NCBI RefSeq assembly: GCF_003473485.1
Contig: NC_053049.1
Span: forward strand, 10,478,001-10,542,000
From: Medicago truncatula
Taxonomy: Eukaryota > Streptophyta > Magnoliopsida > Fabales > Fabaceae
DNA length: 64,000 bases
Direction of reading: 5' to 3'
The first letter of the stretch is position 1. Each line of letters starts with the position of its first letter. A program made the translations under genes and the position numbers. Shown here in pieces: positions 23,275-35,651 of the stretch. The notes beneath the pieces are model-generated. The model saw nothing but the letters and a program-made list of their open reading frames with translations, had not been told where the DNA came from and did no database searches.

Positions 23275-26200
23275 ATGAAACAAACAATGATGAGAATGTT
23301 ACTGCATTTTCGTTCCATATTGCTTGGCGTTCTTACTATTTTGGTTTTGATACAAGCTCAGGATCAATCAGGTTTGTTTATGAATTTGTCTATAGCATCT
23401 TTATATCACATAGTAATTACGAGGGTATTTTTGTCCATTTCCATGCCATTTTGCTAATTTGATGACGTGGCAGTGATTAAGTTGGTCAAAAGACGAAATT
23501 TTAAATGATTAAACAATGCAAGGGTAAATTGCCAGGATTAGCGATTACAGGGACTAATTTTTAAATGACACCTAATTGCAAGGACGAAACACATCATTAA
23601 ACCTAGTAATTATTATTTGTATGTATATATAGTTAAATAAGTTATCTTAATTTATATATGTCTCAGGATTCATTAGCATAGATTGTGGTCTACCTCAACA
23701 TTTGAGCTATATTCATGAGAGCACATACATAAATTACATTTCAGATACCAAATTCATAGATACAGGTGTAAGCAAGAGGATACAATTTAAAGATGATATT
23801 CAACAGCAACTAGAATATGTGAGGAGCTTTCCTAGTGGAGTGAGAAATTGTTACAGAATAAATGTTACAAGTGGTATTCAATATTTAATCAGAGTTTCTT
23901 TCTATTATGGAAACTATGATAATCTAAATGAAACACCACAGTTTGATCTTCATTTTGGACCTAATGTGTGGGATACAGTGACGTTCTCCTCCAATGATTT
24001 AGGGTTCGCATTCAAGGAGATCATATACACTCCATCACAAGATTACATACAACCATGTCTTGTTAACACAGGCAAAGGGATTCCATTCATTTCAGCTATA
24101 GAATTGAGGACTTTGAACAATAATACTTATACCACACACTCAGCTAAATCAGTATTATCACTCTCTGGACGATTTCACATGGTTTCCAAATCCATCGAAA
24201 ACTTACAATATCGGTAAGATCAAGTCAGCTATAGCAGCGTCTTTTATTATAAATTACTGATAAGTTTTTTGGTCATGAACAAACAACACAGGTACAAAGA
24301 TGATGTTTTTGACCGCATCTGGTATTCTCAACTATACAATAAAAATGTGGCACGATTAAACACCACCCTTCACAGTGATGATCTACATCAGAATGATTTT
24401 GAACCACCAGCAATTGTGATGAGCAGTGCTCTTACACCAGTAAATGCCAGTGACCCTTTAGAATTGTATTGGAATGCAGATAATGGAAATGACCAATACT
24501 ACCTCTACATGCACTTTAATGAGGTTGAAAATCTGGCACCAAATGAAACTAGAGCGTTCAACATCAGAGTGAGTGACACGTTTTGGCATGGACCTGTGAT
24601 ACCTATATACCGGAAAGTAAAAACCATATATAGTACAACACCTTTAACTGGAGGCACACGCTATCCAATTTCCCTTTTCAAGATAGAGAATTCAACCCTT
24701 CCACCAATCGTCAATGCCATTGAAATTTATAAAGTAAAAGACTTCTCACAGCCAGAAACTAAACAAGATGATGGTAAGCAAGCCCTTTAGTTTATTTGAA
24801 AAACATGTTACCTCGGTTCTTAAATATAGCATCTTATTGATATATTTTCATATGCGTTAATTGTTTATTTTAAACTCTAACTATTGGTAACTAATGTTTA
24901 TATATTAAATATTTTCAACAGATATTAGTGATCAAAGGTTTTTTTAATAGAAAAATTTTAAACTAATGGAGCTGCCTTTAGAGAAAAATGATAAATTGTC
25001 ACAAGATAATTATATTTAATGTTTGACATGAATAAATAAAATTACTTTTAATTGAGGGAACTTGTGAATTTATTTTTCATTTTGTTTGTTTCTTATTCTC
25101 TCTAAACAGATTTAAAAGACCTCTATTTAAATTTTGATTGGGGCCTAGAAATATATTAGGCTGCTCTAATGACTATATTAAATTGTCAAAATGGTCTCTA
25201 TATTTAACCACTTTGAAGATGAACATATTTTAAAGCGCAAATCAACACCACCATATCAATTCAAGTGGAGTTATTAGTTCATAAGAATTAGTTTCCTATA
25301 TTTTAACAATTTACTATCAATTTGGGTCATATATTTAATCACTTTCTATCAATTAACCATTACATTACTACTGAATTTGGTCCTCAACTCTAATATGATT
25401 AAAATTTGACGGAATTTGACACTATATATTCATAATCAAATTAACCTATTTAAAAACATTTTATAAAGTAAGAATCAATTTTGATAGTTTACTCTAAATA
25501 CTATAATAAAAAAATAAATAATTCTCTCCTAAAGAGTAAATTTATAAAATAATATTTCTACCAAATTTTCTAATTTGCTTAATTTAGTAAATTATATCTT
25601 ATATTTAGGACAAAAAAATATATATGATTTTTAGTATAATTTGTGGTGTAAAGTAAAGTAAATTGTGCGTAAATTGGCTTGAAATATTTTGACCTGTTTT
25701 TCTTAATACCAAATACTAGTTGATACTATCACAAACATCAAGAATGCTTATGGGATGGCTAGAAATTGGAATGGAGATCCATGTGGTCCAGTGAAGTATA
25801 TGTGGGAAGGCCTAAACTGTAGTATTGATGGCAATAACATTCAAAGAATCACATCTTTGTAAGTTTAGAATCACTTAAAATATACATAAATTCAAAAACT
25901 TTAATTGTCCTCTGAAATTATATTTGAAAATGCAATCAGGAATTTGTCTTCAAGTGGATTGACTGGTCAGATAGCACCTTCCATATCAAAGCTCACTATG
26001 TTACAGTATTTGTGAGTTCCTAATCTCATTGGATTAAATAAGCAGTGGAGTAGTGTATGTTTGGTTGAAGGGTATTGAAATTGATGGAATATCTAAAAAA
26101 ATTCTTCTTTTTAAATTAAATAAATTGTAAAATGTTTTTAACATAAATCAATTGTCATTAAAATGTTATATGATTATATGTCATGTTTTTTTTTTTTTTA

Positions 26201-29139
26201 AGGGGATTATATGTCATGTTATTACTTCAATTATTTAAAATATCAAATAAATACCAAAGTATAGTGACTATAGTATGTTTCTAGGATAAATCTCATTTGG
26301 TTAAATGATGAAATTCTCTCTGTATTAGGAAAATTCAATATTGTAACGGCATATAAATTGTTTCCTTTCAGGGATTTATCAAACAATAGTTTAAAGGGTT
26401 CCTTACCTGATTTTCTGATGCAACTGCGGTCACTAAAAGTCTTGTAAGTCCTATGTCAATGAATCACAAATGTAATTTCATTGATTATTAGTATAAAAGG
26501 TAAAACAGTGTCATCTTTTTTGTCATGTGTTGGCAGAAATGTGGGGAAGAACAAACTTACAGGGTTAGTTCCAAGTGGACTCCTTGAGAGATCAAAAACA
26601 GGTTCACTATCGTTGAGGTATGCTTTGTACACAAAGCTACAAATATGTCAATTTTTATAGTTTAACTCTTAATTCTAGCTGTTATTTTTCTAAGTCTTCA
26701 GCCTCTATTCTAAATTTTTGTATAATGCAAATATCACCAATGATATGATAACTAATCTTTTAGCACCTTTAACTTCTTTCAGTGTGGATGATAATCCTGA
26801 ACTTTGTACGACGGAATCCTGCAAAAAGAAGAACATTGTTGTACCACTTGTTACATTGTTTTCAACATTAATTGTAATCCTTTTGATTTCTCTTGGATTT
26901 TGGATATATAGAAGACAAAAAGGTACTTCATTAATCATGTCCACATTTATGTTTAATTTTTGTTTTTGTTAATCCACTTATTTCTAAGGGAAAGAGACCC
27001 TAGTAATCTAAGTTTGACTGAGAGGTAAGTAAAGTTCATTAACCACTTAAACTCAATTGTTTGGTTTATCATTACATTATTATAAGACAAATGGTTTTTC
27101 TCCAATCTCTATATCTACATTCATGTTTAATTTTTTTTTCCACATCCTTGCATATTTTCATTCAATTTTCTTTATCACTGTAGCTACATGGTCAAAATCT
27201 AAGAAAAAGGATTCAATGAAATCAAAGCATCAAACATTCAGTTACACTGAAATTCTCAATATTACTGATAACCTCAAAACTATTATTGGAGAAGGAGGAT
27301 TTGGAAAAGTTTACATTGGCATTTTACAAGATCAGACCCAAGTAGCTGTAAAATTTCTTTCAAAATCATCAAAGCAAGGTTATAAGGAATTTCAATCTGA
27401 GGTTAGTTTTTAGATTCAAGTTAACCAAAGCACAATGGATTCATTCATGATTTTAGTCAAGTAGTAATAGTATTCACATTAAGACTCCTGCAATATTTTC
27501 CGCAGTTAACTTTGGTAGACATAACATTAACTTATAAAATGCAGGCACAACTTCTAACGATTGTTCATCATAGAAGTTTGGTCTCTCTCGTTGGATATTG
27601 TGATGAAGGTGAAGTTAAAGCATTGATCTATGAATACATGGCTAATGGAAATCTCCTACAACACTTATTTGGTAAAGTATATTTTATTTTTAGTTATCTT
27701 AATTGTAGTTTTTGTCCTCTTGTTATTCTTGTTCACATAATAAGTCCTCCCTTTTACAAATAATTATTTTGTTCATCAATCATATATTATACTAAAAAGT
27801 GATGATATTGTTAAGAGTCTCACATCGGATAGGACATGGCCTGACAATGTGTTTATAAGTGTGGGCAATCCTCACCTCAGAAGCCGGTTTTGTAGGGTTG
27901 TGTTAGGCTCAACCACGATTTCTAAGAGTTATGACAAGTTTTTTATTGATGTGTAGTGAAACCTAATATACTAGGATGATTCCACATCAACAGTTTTTAT
28001 GTAATGTCAATAAAACATAATCCATTTGGAAGAAATTTTTTCCATCTTTTCATTTTAAAGAGTGCTTATGCAAAACTTCAATGACTAATGCCTATATGCT
28101 TGCATGCAGATGGTAATACAAATATCTTGAAATGGAATGAGAGACTCAAAATTGCGGTTGATGCAGCACATGGTAATGTACATTTTACTTTTAGTATGTC
28201 TCTTGATTCTTTTAAAGAGTTTTGGTGTAGCGGTAAAGTTGTTATCACGTGACTGAAAAGTTACATGTTTAAGTCTTGGAAACAGAGTAAGATTGCAAAT
28301 AATACATCAATTGACGTGACCCATTCTCAATCCCTGCATATGTAGAAACATTAGTGCATCAAACTGCCTTTTTTTTTTATGTCTCTTGGTTCTCTCTTGT
28401 ACCCTTACATTGTAGTAATTCTTTTGGATTTTCAGGATTGGAATATCTACATGATGGATGTAAACCACCGATTATGCATAGGGATTTGAAGCCTGCCAAC
28501 ATATTACTAGACGAGAATATGCATGCCAAGATAGCTGATTTTGGCCTAAGTAGAGCTTTTGGTAACGATATTGATTCTCATATATCCACCCGACCTGCTG
28601 GTACACCAGGTTATATTGATCCTAAGTAAGTGTCAAATGCCAATATTATTCTATAATCTAACATTAGATTGAAAAGAAGCAACATATTATATCAATATCA
28701 CTAATTTTGTTATTTTATTTGTTTTCTTAATAGATATCAGAGAACAGGAAACACAAATAAAAAAAATGATATCTACAGCTTTGGAATTATTTTATTTGAG
28801 TTGATCACCGGTCGAAAAGCAGTAGCAAGAGCATCTGATGAATACATTCACATACTTCAATGGGTTATTCCCATAGTTGAAGGAGGAGATATTCAAAATG
28901 TTGTTGATCCAAAGTTGGAGGGTGAATTTAACATCAATTCAGCATGGAAAGCTGTAGAGATTGCCATGTCATGCACATCATCAAATGAAGTTGAAAGACC
29001 AGACATTAGCCAAATATTGGCAGAGCTAAAGGAATGTCTATCTTTGGAGATGGTTCAGAGAAATAATGTAAGCACGAGAGCTAGAGATGAATTGGTTTCT
29101 ATAGCTACTATATCAGAAACCACTATTTTAGCTAGATAA
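23275..29139 (+). CDS. Malectin-like LRR receptor kinase (LRR-I type)
   Basis: Thirteen exons: 23275-23371, 23667-24213, 24292-24773, 25720-25858, 25940-26011, 26372-26443, 26537-26617, 26783-26922, 27184-27401, 27545-27671, 28110-28172, 28436-28625 and 28734-29139. The product is 877 residues. Domains in order: signal peptide; malectin-like ectodomain (starting [10 protein letters not shown], through [10 protein letters not shown] and the EIYKVKDF end); the juxta-LRR motif [16 protein letters not shown]; LRRs on 72-bp exons ([42 protein letters not shown]); one membrane segment ([22 protein letters not shown]); and a kinase with [29 protein letters not shown] and [10 protein letters not shown]. 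The catalytic Lys, the HRD and the DFG are all present, so it looks active. This architecture belongs to the large plant LRR-I/malectin clade with roles in defence or symbiosis; the ligand is unknown. Confidence 0.92.
27809..27928 (+). mobile_element. TRIM-type LTR-like relic in kinase intron 10
   Basis: Begins tgttaagagtctcacatcgg and continues through tgtttataagtgtgggcaat, agccggttttgtagggttg and tttctaagag. It matches the LTR-like parts at 6180-6700 and 8545-9010 in word order. A solo, broken, non-coding fossil. Confidence 0.5.
28205..28330 (+). repeat. tRNA-like dispersed repeat in kinase intron 11
   Basis: The stretch tgtagcggtaaagttg followed about 45 bp later by catgtttaagtcttgg resembles pol III boxes A and B, as in plant SINE families. 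The ends are not defined. The same sequence is copied at about 32631-32756 as part of the gene duplication. Confidence 0.35.
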
Positions 29140-29913
29140 CCACCATTTATAATGATATTTTTGTGCTACATATTTGGTGTCACTTCATTGTTGTATTTGT
29201 TAGAAAATCTAGTGTTATAACTGGTGGTTGAATGTTTAGTAGCATTTGATTGTAGAAGGAGATAATATATTGCGATGAAGCTTCAATGTTACTGACACTA
29301 ATCTCAAATGTCCTAGTAGTCTAGAATGTTCACGACATGTTCTTATATTAGTTTATTCGTAACTATTCAAGTATTCTATAAAGATCTATAAGTGTACATT
29401 ATTATTGGTTAACAAAGTGATTATATATCTTTATAATGTATTCTAAAAATATTTAAAAATGTGCATCATATTTCAACAATATTTATAATAATTTGTAGAG
29501 TTAAATATGTTTTTAGTCCCTATAAATATACTTTTGGTCCATAAAATACAAATGTTTTGAATGAAAGCTACAAAACTAACCTCAAGTTACTACTTTTAAA
29601 TCATAAGGATACAAGATTTTTTGATTCAAATGAAAATGTACACACTTTCTAATTTATACTATAATGATTTAGGTAGACGTAAATTTGCATAATCTTTTTT
29701 TATAAATAAAGAGAATGTTAAATAGTGTTTTCAGGGCATTGGTTAAGCAACTAAAACAAGTAATTTTTTTATAAAAAATGGTGTAAATTATTACTTAATC
29801 AAAAGTCAAAACTTATATTTTTAATACAAAATTTTTATTTATAGTTTCCTTAACTATGATCCTGAGAGCACTGGTTAGCAAGACCCAATAAATAAATAAC
29901 ATCCAAGTCCATT
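29140..29913. other. 3' flank of receptor kinase gene
   Basis: AT-rich flank. Its first 150 bp or so are similar to the flank after the pseudogene copy (33565-33720) but clearly diverged. No gene is seen. Confidence 0.5.
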
Positions 29914-30541
29914 ACCGATAAGTTTTTTGGTCATGAACAAACAACACAGGTACAAAGATGATGTTTTTGACCGCATCTGGTATCCTCAAATATATTCAAT
30001 AATAATTGGGCACGATTAAGCACCTACCTTCATATATAGTGATGATCTACTTCAGAATAATTTTGAACCACCTGCAATTGTGATGAGCAGTGCTATTACA
30101 CCAGTAAATGCTAGTGACCCTTTACAATTGCATTGTGATGTAGATAATGTAAATGACTGATACTACCTCTACATGCACTTTAATGAGGTTGAAAATCTGG
30201 CACCAAACGAAACTAGAGCGTTCAACATCAGAGTGAGTGACTCGTTTTGGTATGCGCTTGTGATACCTATATACCGAAAAGTAAAAACCGTATTTAGTAC
30301 AACAACTTTAACTTAATTTCCCTTTTCAAAATAGAGAATTCAACCCTTCCACCCATCCTCAATGCCATTAAAATTTATAAAGTAAAAGACTTCTCAAAAC
30401 CAGAAACAGAACAAGATGATGGTAAGTAAGCCCTTTAGTTTATTTGAAAAACATATTACCTCGGTTCTTAAATATAGCATCTTATTGATATATTCATATG
30501 CGTTAATTCTTTATTTAAAAATCTAACAATTGGTAACTAAT
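29914..30541 (+). pseudogene. Decayed copy of receptor kinase exon 3
   Basis: Matches 24252-24895: the end of intron 2, exon 3 (ggtacaaagatgatgtttttgac onward) and the start of intron 3. It has many substitutions. CAA of the parent (N-D-Q-Y) reads TGA here near 30158, and the segment encoding TGGTRYP is largely missing near 30315, so it cannot be an active exon. It is the left part of a partial tandem copy of the 23275-29139 gene. Confidence 0.85.
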
Positions 30542-32291
30542 GTGTTTATTATTATTATTATTATAATGATGCATGTTTCAAAAGTAATGTATTATTTAAT
30601 TAATTTTGAATGAGAAGTTTCACATGTTGTTCCATTTCGGAGAAGGTTAGTACTCAGAATGAGAAGTTAGGTGTGATGGTAACAATCTTGGAGTTAGATT
30701 AGTGCTAGATATAGTTTGAAGGAATATGATGCATGAGTTCCGTATTGAGTCTTAACAAGTTAGGATGGTGGTATGAGTTGAGAATTTTTGGTTCGACCTT
30801 CTATGTATAACTGTGGGCGAATAAGTTGTAGCAGAATGATGGATGTGGTTTAGATTAGTTATCAGTTAGGATAAGAATCATTTGGCGGGACGTGTTTAAT
30901 ATGGATAGTCATAAGATGTTAAAAGAGAAGGATATTTTTGGAGAACGTATGTTAGGTAGTATTTGCTTACAAAATGGGAGATATAAGTTTTGATCAGTTG
31001 AAATAACCTAGCAGGAGTGCAGTGTTGGCGACCTTTTGTTGTATTTTAAGCTTTCATTTGGATTATTATAGGATAGGTTGGTAATCCGAGTGGACATGCC
31101 TTATTTTAATGTGAAGGATTTAGTATATAGCAAGTGATGGTGGGGTATAGAGGAAGGGTGGTGCGTAAAGGTGTAGGATGTAGTTGGATTATACTAGTTC
31201 GGATCTAAATATTCACAACTGGACATGGACTAGAGAAATAAAGGATGATTGTAATGTAATAAAGTATAGTAGAGTGCCAGTGAGTAATGACGCGACCGTT
31301 GAGACTTGGTCTTGTGGATAGAAGATTGCAAGGTGAAACACTTGGGAGGTAAAGGTACCCGACTAAGTAAAGGTGGGGTAAGGGAGACCTGTCGGGGGAA
31401 GTAAAGCGTACAGTTGGAGAATAGGATGAGGGAATCATATCCGGAGTTATTTCCTTCGGATAATTTTCGAGGACGAAAAATTATTTAAGTGGGGGAGAGT
31501 TGTAACACCCCAAATTTTTATTTAATTAATTTTGTGAGGTTAAATAGGTGGAGTCGTGTTTATTATGATTATAATGATGCATGTTTATGAAGTAATGTAT
31601 TATTTACAAGAGAATAGAGTGTTGATGATTAGTGATATATTGTGAGGGCTAATAAGATGAAGTGAAGAATTAAGTAAAAATAATATGAAGTCGGAGGTGT
31701 AGGATATAAGTTTTAAATAAGTGGGGGAGGGTATGAGTAAATAGAGGAAAAGAAAATTATAACAAGTGACTGACCCAAATATAAATAGAAACATTAGGAG
31801 TTAGAAGGGTCACTTTTGTTGACCGTGAAAAAGGGAGAAGAGAGGAGGAGATAAGGAGAAACCCTAGTTGCGACGAAATCAAGCCAAAGCTGAAAATTTC
31901 CAAAAGAATCGAGGTAAGGGGAAGAATCTTTGAACTTTAGGGTATCTTAATCTATGATGGGTGGGTTGTCCTATATTTTAATATGTTTTTGCTGTTATGG
32001 TGTGAATTTTGATGAGAGAATGATGATGAACGAATTAAAATATGATGTTGAAAGATGAGAATAAAGGAAACTAGTTTCGGTTTTTGAATTGAGTTTTTAG
32101 CCCTAAAGAGAATAGATAATCTGGTAGGTTAATGAAGAAGTAGTGTTTGGATGATAGGGTAACCCTAGGTAATGTTTCCTATCAATTTAGGGTCAAACGG
32201 GGTCGAAAACAGGGATTTTTAGCCAAGTTAGGAGCAAATTCGAGGGTAAAAATGATGTTTTGTGGGTTTTGAAATTGTCACAATCGTGCTA
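30542..32291 (+). mobile_element. Broken Gypsy-type LTR retrotransposon fragment
   Basis: Lies between the two parts of the duplicated kinase. It includes a typical 3' end of a Gypsy internal region (ttttcgaggacgaaaa, aagtgggggagagt) followed at about 31501 by an LTR beginning tgtaacaccccaaattt. A short stretch at 30549-30612 resembles part of the same LTR (about 31560-31612). It looks broken, with most of the coding body missing and no complete LTR pair, so it is a fossil whose age cannot be read from LTR divergence. Confidence 0.65.
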
Positions 32292-32535
32292 CAATCCTCA
32301 CCTCAGAAGCCGGTTTTGTAGGGTTGTGTTAGGCTCAACCACGATTTCTAAGAGTTATGACAAGTTTTTTATTGATGTGTAGTGAAACCTAATATACTAG
32401 GATGATTCCACATCAACAGTTTTTATGTAATGTCAATAAAACATAATCCATTTGGAAGAAATTTTTTCCATCTTTTCATTTTAAAGAGTGCTTATGCAAA
32501 ACTTCAATGACTAATGCCTATATGCTTGCATGCAG

Positions 32536-33564
32536 ATGGTAATACAAATATCTTGAAATGGAATGAGAGACTCAAAATTGCGGTTGATGCAGCACATGGT
32601 AATGTACATTTTACTTTTAGTATGTCTCTTGATTCTTTTAAAGAGTTTTGGTGTAGCGGTAAAGTTGTTATCACGTGACTGAAAAGTTACATGTTTAAGT
32701 CTTGGAAACAGAGTAAGATTGCAAATAATACATCAATTGACGTGACCCATTCTCAATCCCTGCATATGTAGAAACATTAGTGCATCAAACTGCCTTTTTT
32801 TTTATGTCTCTTGGTTCTCTCTTGTACCCTTACATTGCAGTAATTCTTTTGGATTTTCAGGATTGGAATATCTACATGATGGATGTAAACCACCGATTAT
32901 GCATAGGGATTTGAAGCCTGCCAACATATTACTAGACGAGAATATGCATGCCAAGATAGCTGATTTTGGCCTAAGTAGAGCTTTTGGTAACGATATTGAT
33001 TCTCATATATCCACCCGACCTGCTGGTACACCAGGTTATATTGATCCTAAGTAAGTGTCAAATGCCAATATTATTCTATAATCTAACATTAGATTGAAAA
33101 GAAGCAATATATTATATCAATATCACTAATTTTGTTATTTTATTTGTTTTCTTAATAGATATCAGAGAACAGGAAACACAAATAAAAAAAATGATATCTA
33201 CAGCTTTGGAATTATTTTATTTGAGTTGATCACCGGTCGAAAAGCAGTAGCAAGAGCATCTGATGAATACATTCACATACTTCAATGGGTTATTCCCATA
33301 GTTGAAGGAGGAGATATTCAAAATGTTGTTGATCCAAAGTTGGAGGGTGAATTTAACATCAATTCAGCATGGAAAGCTGTAGAGATTGCCATGTCATGCA
33401 CATCATCAAATGAAGTTGAAAGACCAGACATGAGTCAAATATTGGGAGAGTTAAAGGAATGTCTATCTTTTGAGACGGTTCAGATAAATAATGTAAGCAC
33501 GAGAGCTAGAGATGAATTGGTTTCTATAGCTACTATATCAGAAACCACTATTTTAGCTAGATAA
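32536..33564 (+). pseudogene. 5'-truncated receptor kinase copy (kinase C-lobe only)
   Basis: Exons 32536-32598, 32861-33050 and 33159-33564 copy parent exons 11, 12 and 13. Splice sites, reading frame and the [11 protein letters not shown] and DFGLS motifs are intact, but the receptor domain, membrane segment and kinase N-lobe (with the ATP-binding Lys) are absent. The alignment starts inside parent intron 10 (27866 corresponds to 32292). Up to about 33430 I count only about three differences from the parent, introns included; after that the last 130 bp of coding sequence and the 3' flank diverge sharply. If transcribed, it would encode a kinase-dead fragment. Confidence 0.85.
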
Positions 33565-35651
33565 CCACCATTTATAATGATATTTTTGTGCTACATATTT
33601 GGTGTCACTTCATTGTTGTATTTGTTAGAAAATCTAGTGTTACTGTTAGAGCTGGTGGTCGAATATCTAGTAGCATTTTATTATAGAAGGAGATAATATA
33701 GTGCGTCGTAGCTTCAATGTTACTTACATTAAATCTCAAAAATTTGAATACAATTGTAGAGAGATAAATTACTAAATTCTAGAATGTTCATGATATTTTC
33801 TTATATAAATGTAGTATTAGTTTATTCTACTAACAATTCAAATATTCTAGAAAGATCTATGTAAGTGTGCATTATCACTTAATAAAATGATTCTATAAAT
33901 CTTTATAATGTATTCTATAAATATTTAGAAATGTACATCATAATTCAACAATATTTATAATAATTTGTATTCTAGAATTTTCTAGGAATAAAAAAAGAAA
34001 AAATTAGTGTGTCAACTACTACGACATGAATGATGCTTAATTAGAAGCATTATTTTTCCTCCTAAATTGTCACAAACGGGAAGCAAGGATTAGCAAGCTC
34101 TAAATCTAAAAGATAAATAGATAAGTTGCAAGCGACAAACCTGTCAAAAAAGGGTTTCCAAAATCCACCAATGTTGAGAAAAGTTCCCGATAACTTTATT
34201 GAATGATGTCTTTTAAGCTACGAAAGTTTAGTTTAAATACTAGGAAAATAACAAACCCTAATTGGGCCGAAAATAACAAACTGAAGAAAAAAAACAGAAA
34301 AATAATAAAATTGTGTTGAAATAATAAAAATCCAGTTTTGCGCTTTCAGATAACTTCCAAATGCTAAGTTTCTGCTTGCTAATGAAGCTGCTGATTTTAT
34401 CCGTCTCAATCTTTGTGATTGAATTCAAACTAATTACGATTATGAAGGTCTAAGTGTCAGCTTGCTAATGGAGTTGGTTCAAAGTATTATTTGGCTCGAA
34501 AGGGCAGTTATCATTTGTTGCGGTTTGCAAGAGTTGATAGATCTTAGATGCTTCTGTGTTGGTAGAAGATTCATACGTTAATTTGAACTTTTCATTCACT
34601 ATGTTTGACTTGAAGTGTGGGGCTCGAAAGGGCCATTTAGCTTGTTATCATTTGTTACAAAGTCGATGGTATGTGAACTCTACTTCTGTGTTGACGGAAG
34701 ATCCAAACACCGCATTGAAGACTTTTGATTAATTTTGGGATTAATTACACTTTCGTGTGAATTTATCGAGTTATGTTTATGTCCCCATATTTTTTTTTTA
34801 TTTCTTATGTATTTTCCCCTTCTAAAAAATGTAGATTTACAATAAAACTTTTCTTTTCGATTTAATTTTAAAAAGAAAACATGGGAGTGAGTTTTTTTTT
34901 GGTAGGTAGATAGAAGAAATGGTAAAAACTATCGTAAACTCACACATACAAAATGGAGATGCCAGAGTCCGAACCCCAATCATGACGGACTAACAATTTC
35001 GACATTTTTATCAGTTGAGCTAAGATTTATGGACAACATGGGATTGAGTTTAAATAGTTAAGAGTCTTGTTAACCGGTGTCCCAGGGCACTAGTTAACAA
35101 ACTTAAAGTAGAAAGAAATGTAAAATTTTACATTAAAAAAAAATATTTTTCAACTTTCAAAAAGTATAATGCACAATTTCCAAAATAATATTTCATTTTA
35201 TATTCACTTAACAAGTGCCCCGAAACATTTGTTAACATTTTCCAATAGTTAAATACTGTATTTTTATACTTTAACTTATTTTTGAGATGCAAGTTGGTCC
35301 CTCAATTTTTAAAAGTGTCAATTTATCTCTTTAAATTAAGTCAATTGATCCATTAACATATTTGGATTATTTTATTTTTGTCTTTAAAATCCTTATATTA
35401 AATAATAAATAATCAGATATTAAAAATGAAACGTGCTTAAAATTTTCCATTTTCATAGTGAACCAATCATAACGAAAAGAAATGTACGTTTTATTTTATT
35501 ATTTTAATTTTTTTTAAATAAGAGATTTATAATCATCCATTAATGGCTCTGATATATTGATTGATGATTATAAAGGAAGGGTCTTTATCGAGAGGAAGAA
35601 GAAGAAGAAAATAGTGAGAGTGAGTGATTAAACAGTGAATTACTTTCAAAA
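33565..35651. other. Spacer between kinase pseudogene and GLYR1-like gene
   Basis: About 33565-33990 still resembles the 3' flank of the parent kinase gene. The stretch 34060-34780 is unassigned, possibly old retroelement sequence. A SINE lies at 34895-35034. A TATAAA at 35569-35574 may serve the gene starting at 35652. Confidence 0.45.
34895..35034 (-). mobile_element. tRNA-derived SINE
   Basis: Read on the minus strand it begins near taaatcttagctcaactgat (box A-like), has GGGGTTCGGACTC (box B-like) and ends in an A run (the T run at 34892-34900 on the plus strand). It is flanked by near-identical 17-bp repeats aacatggga(g/t)tgagttt at 34878-34894 and 35035-35051. This is a complete short SINE of about 140 bp. 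Confidence 0.75.

Noticed and set aside
31501-32291. LTR-derived promoter driving the kinase pseudogene
   Set aside because: Possible in principle, but nothing in the sequence shows a transcription start; kept only as a test in the findings.
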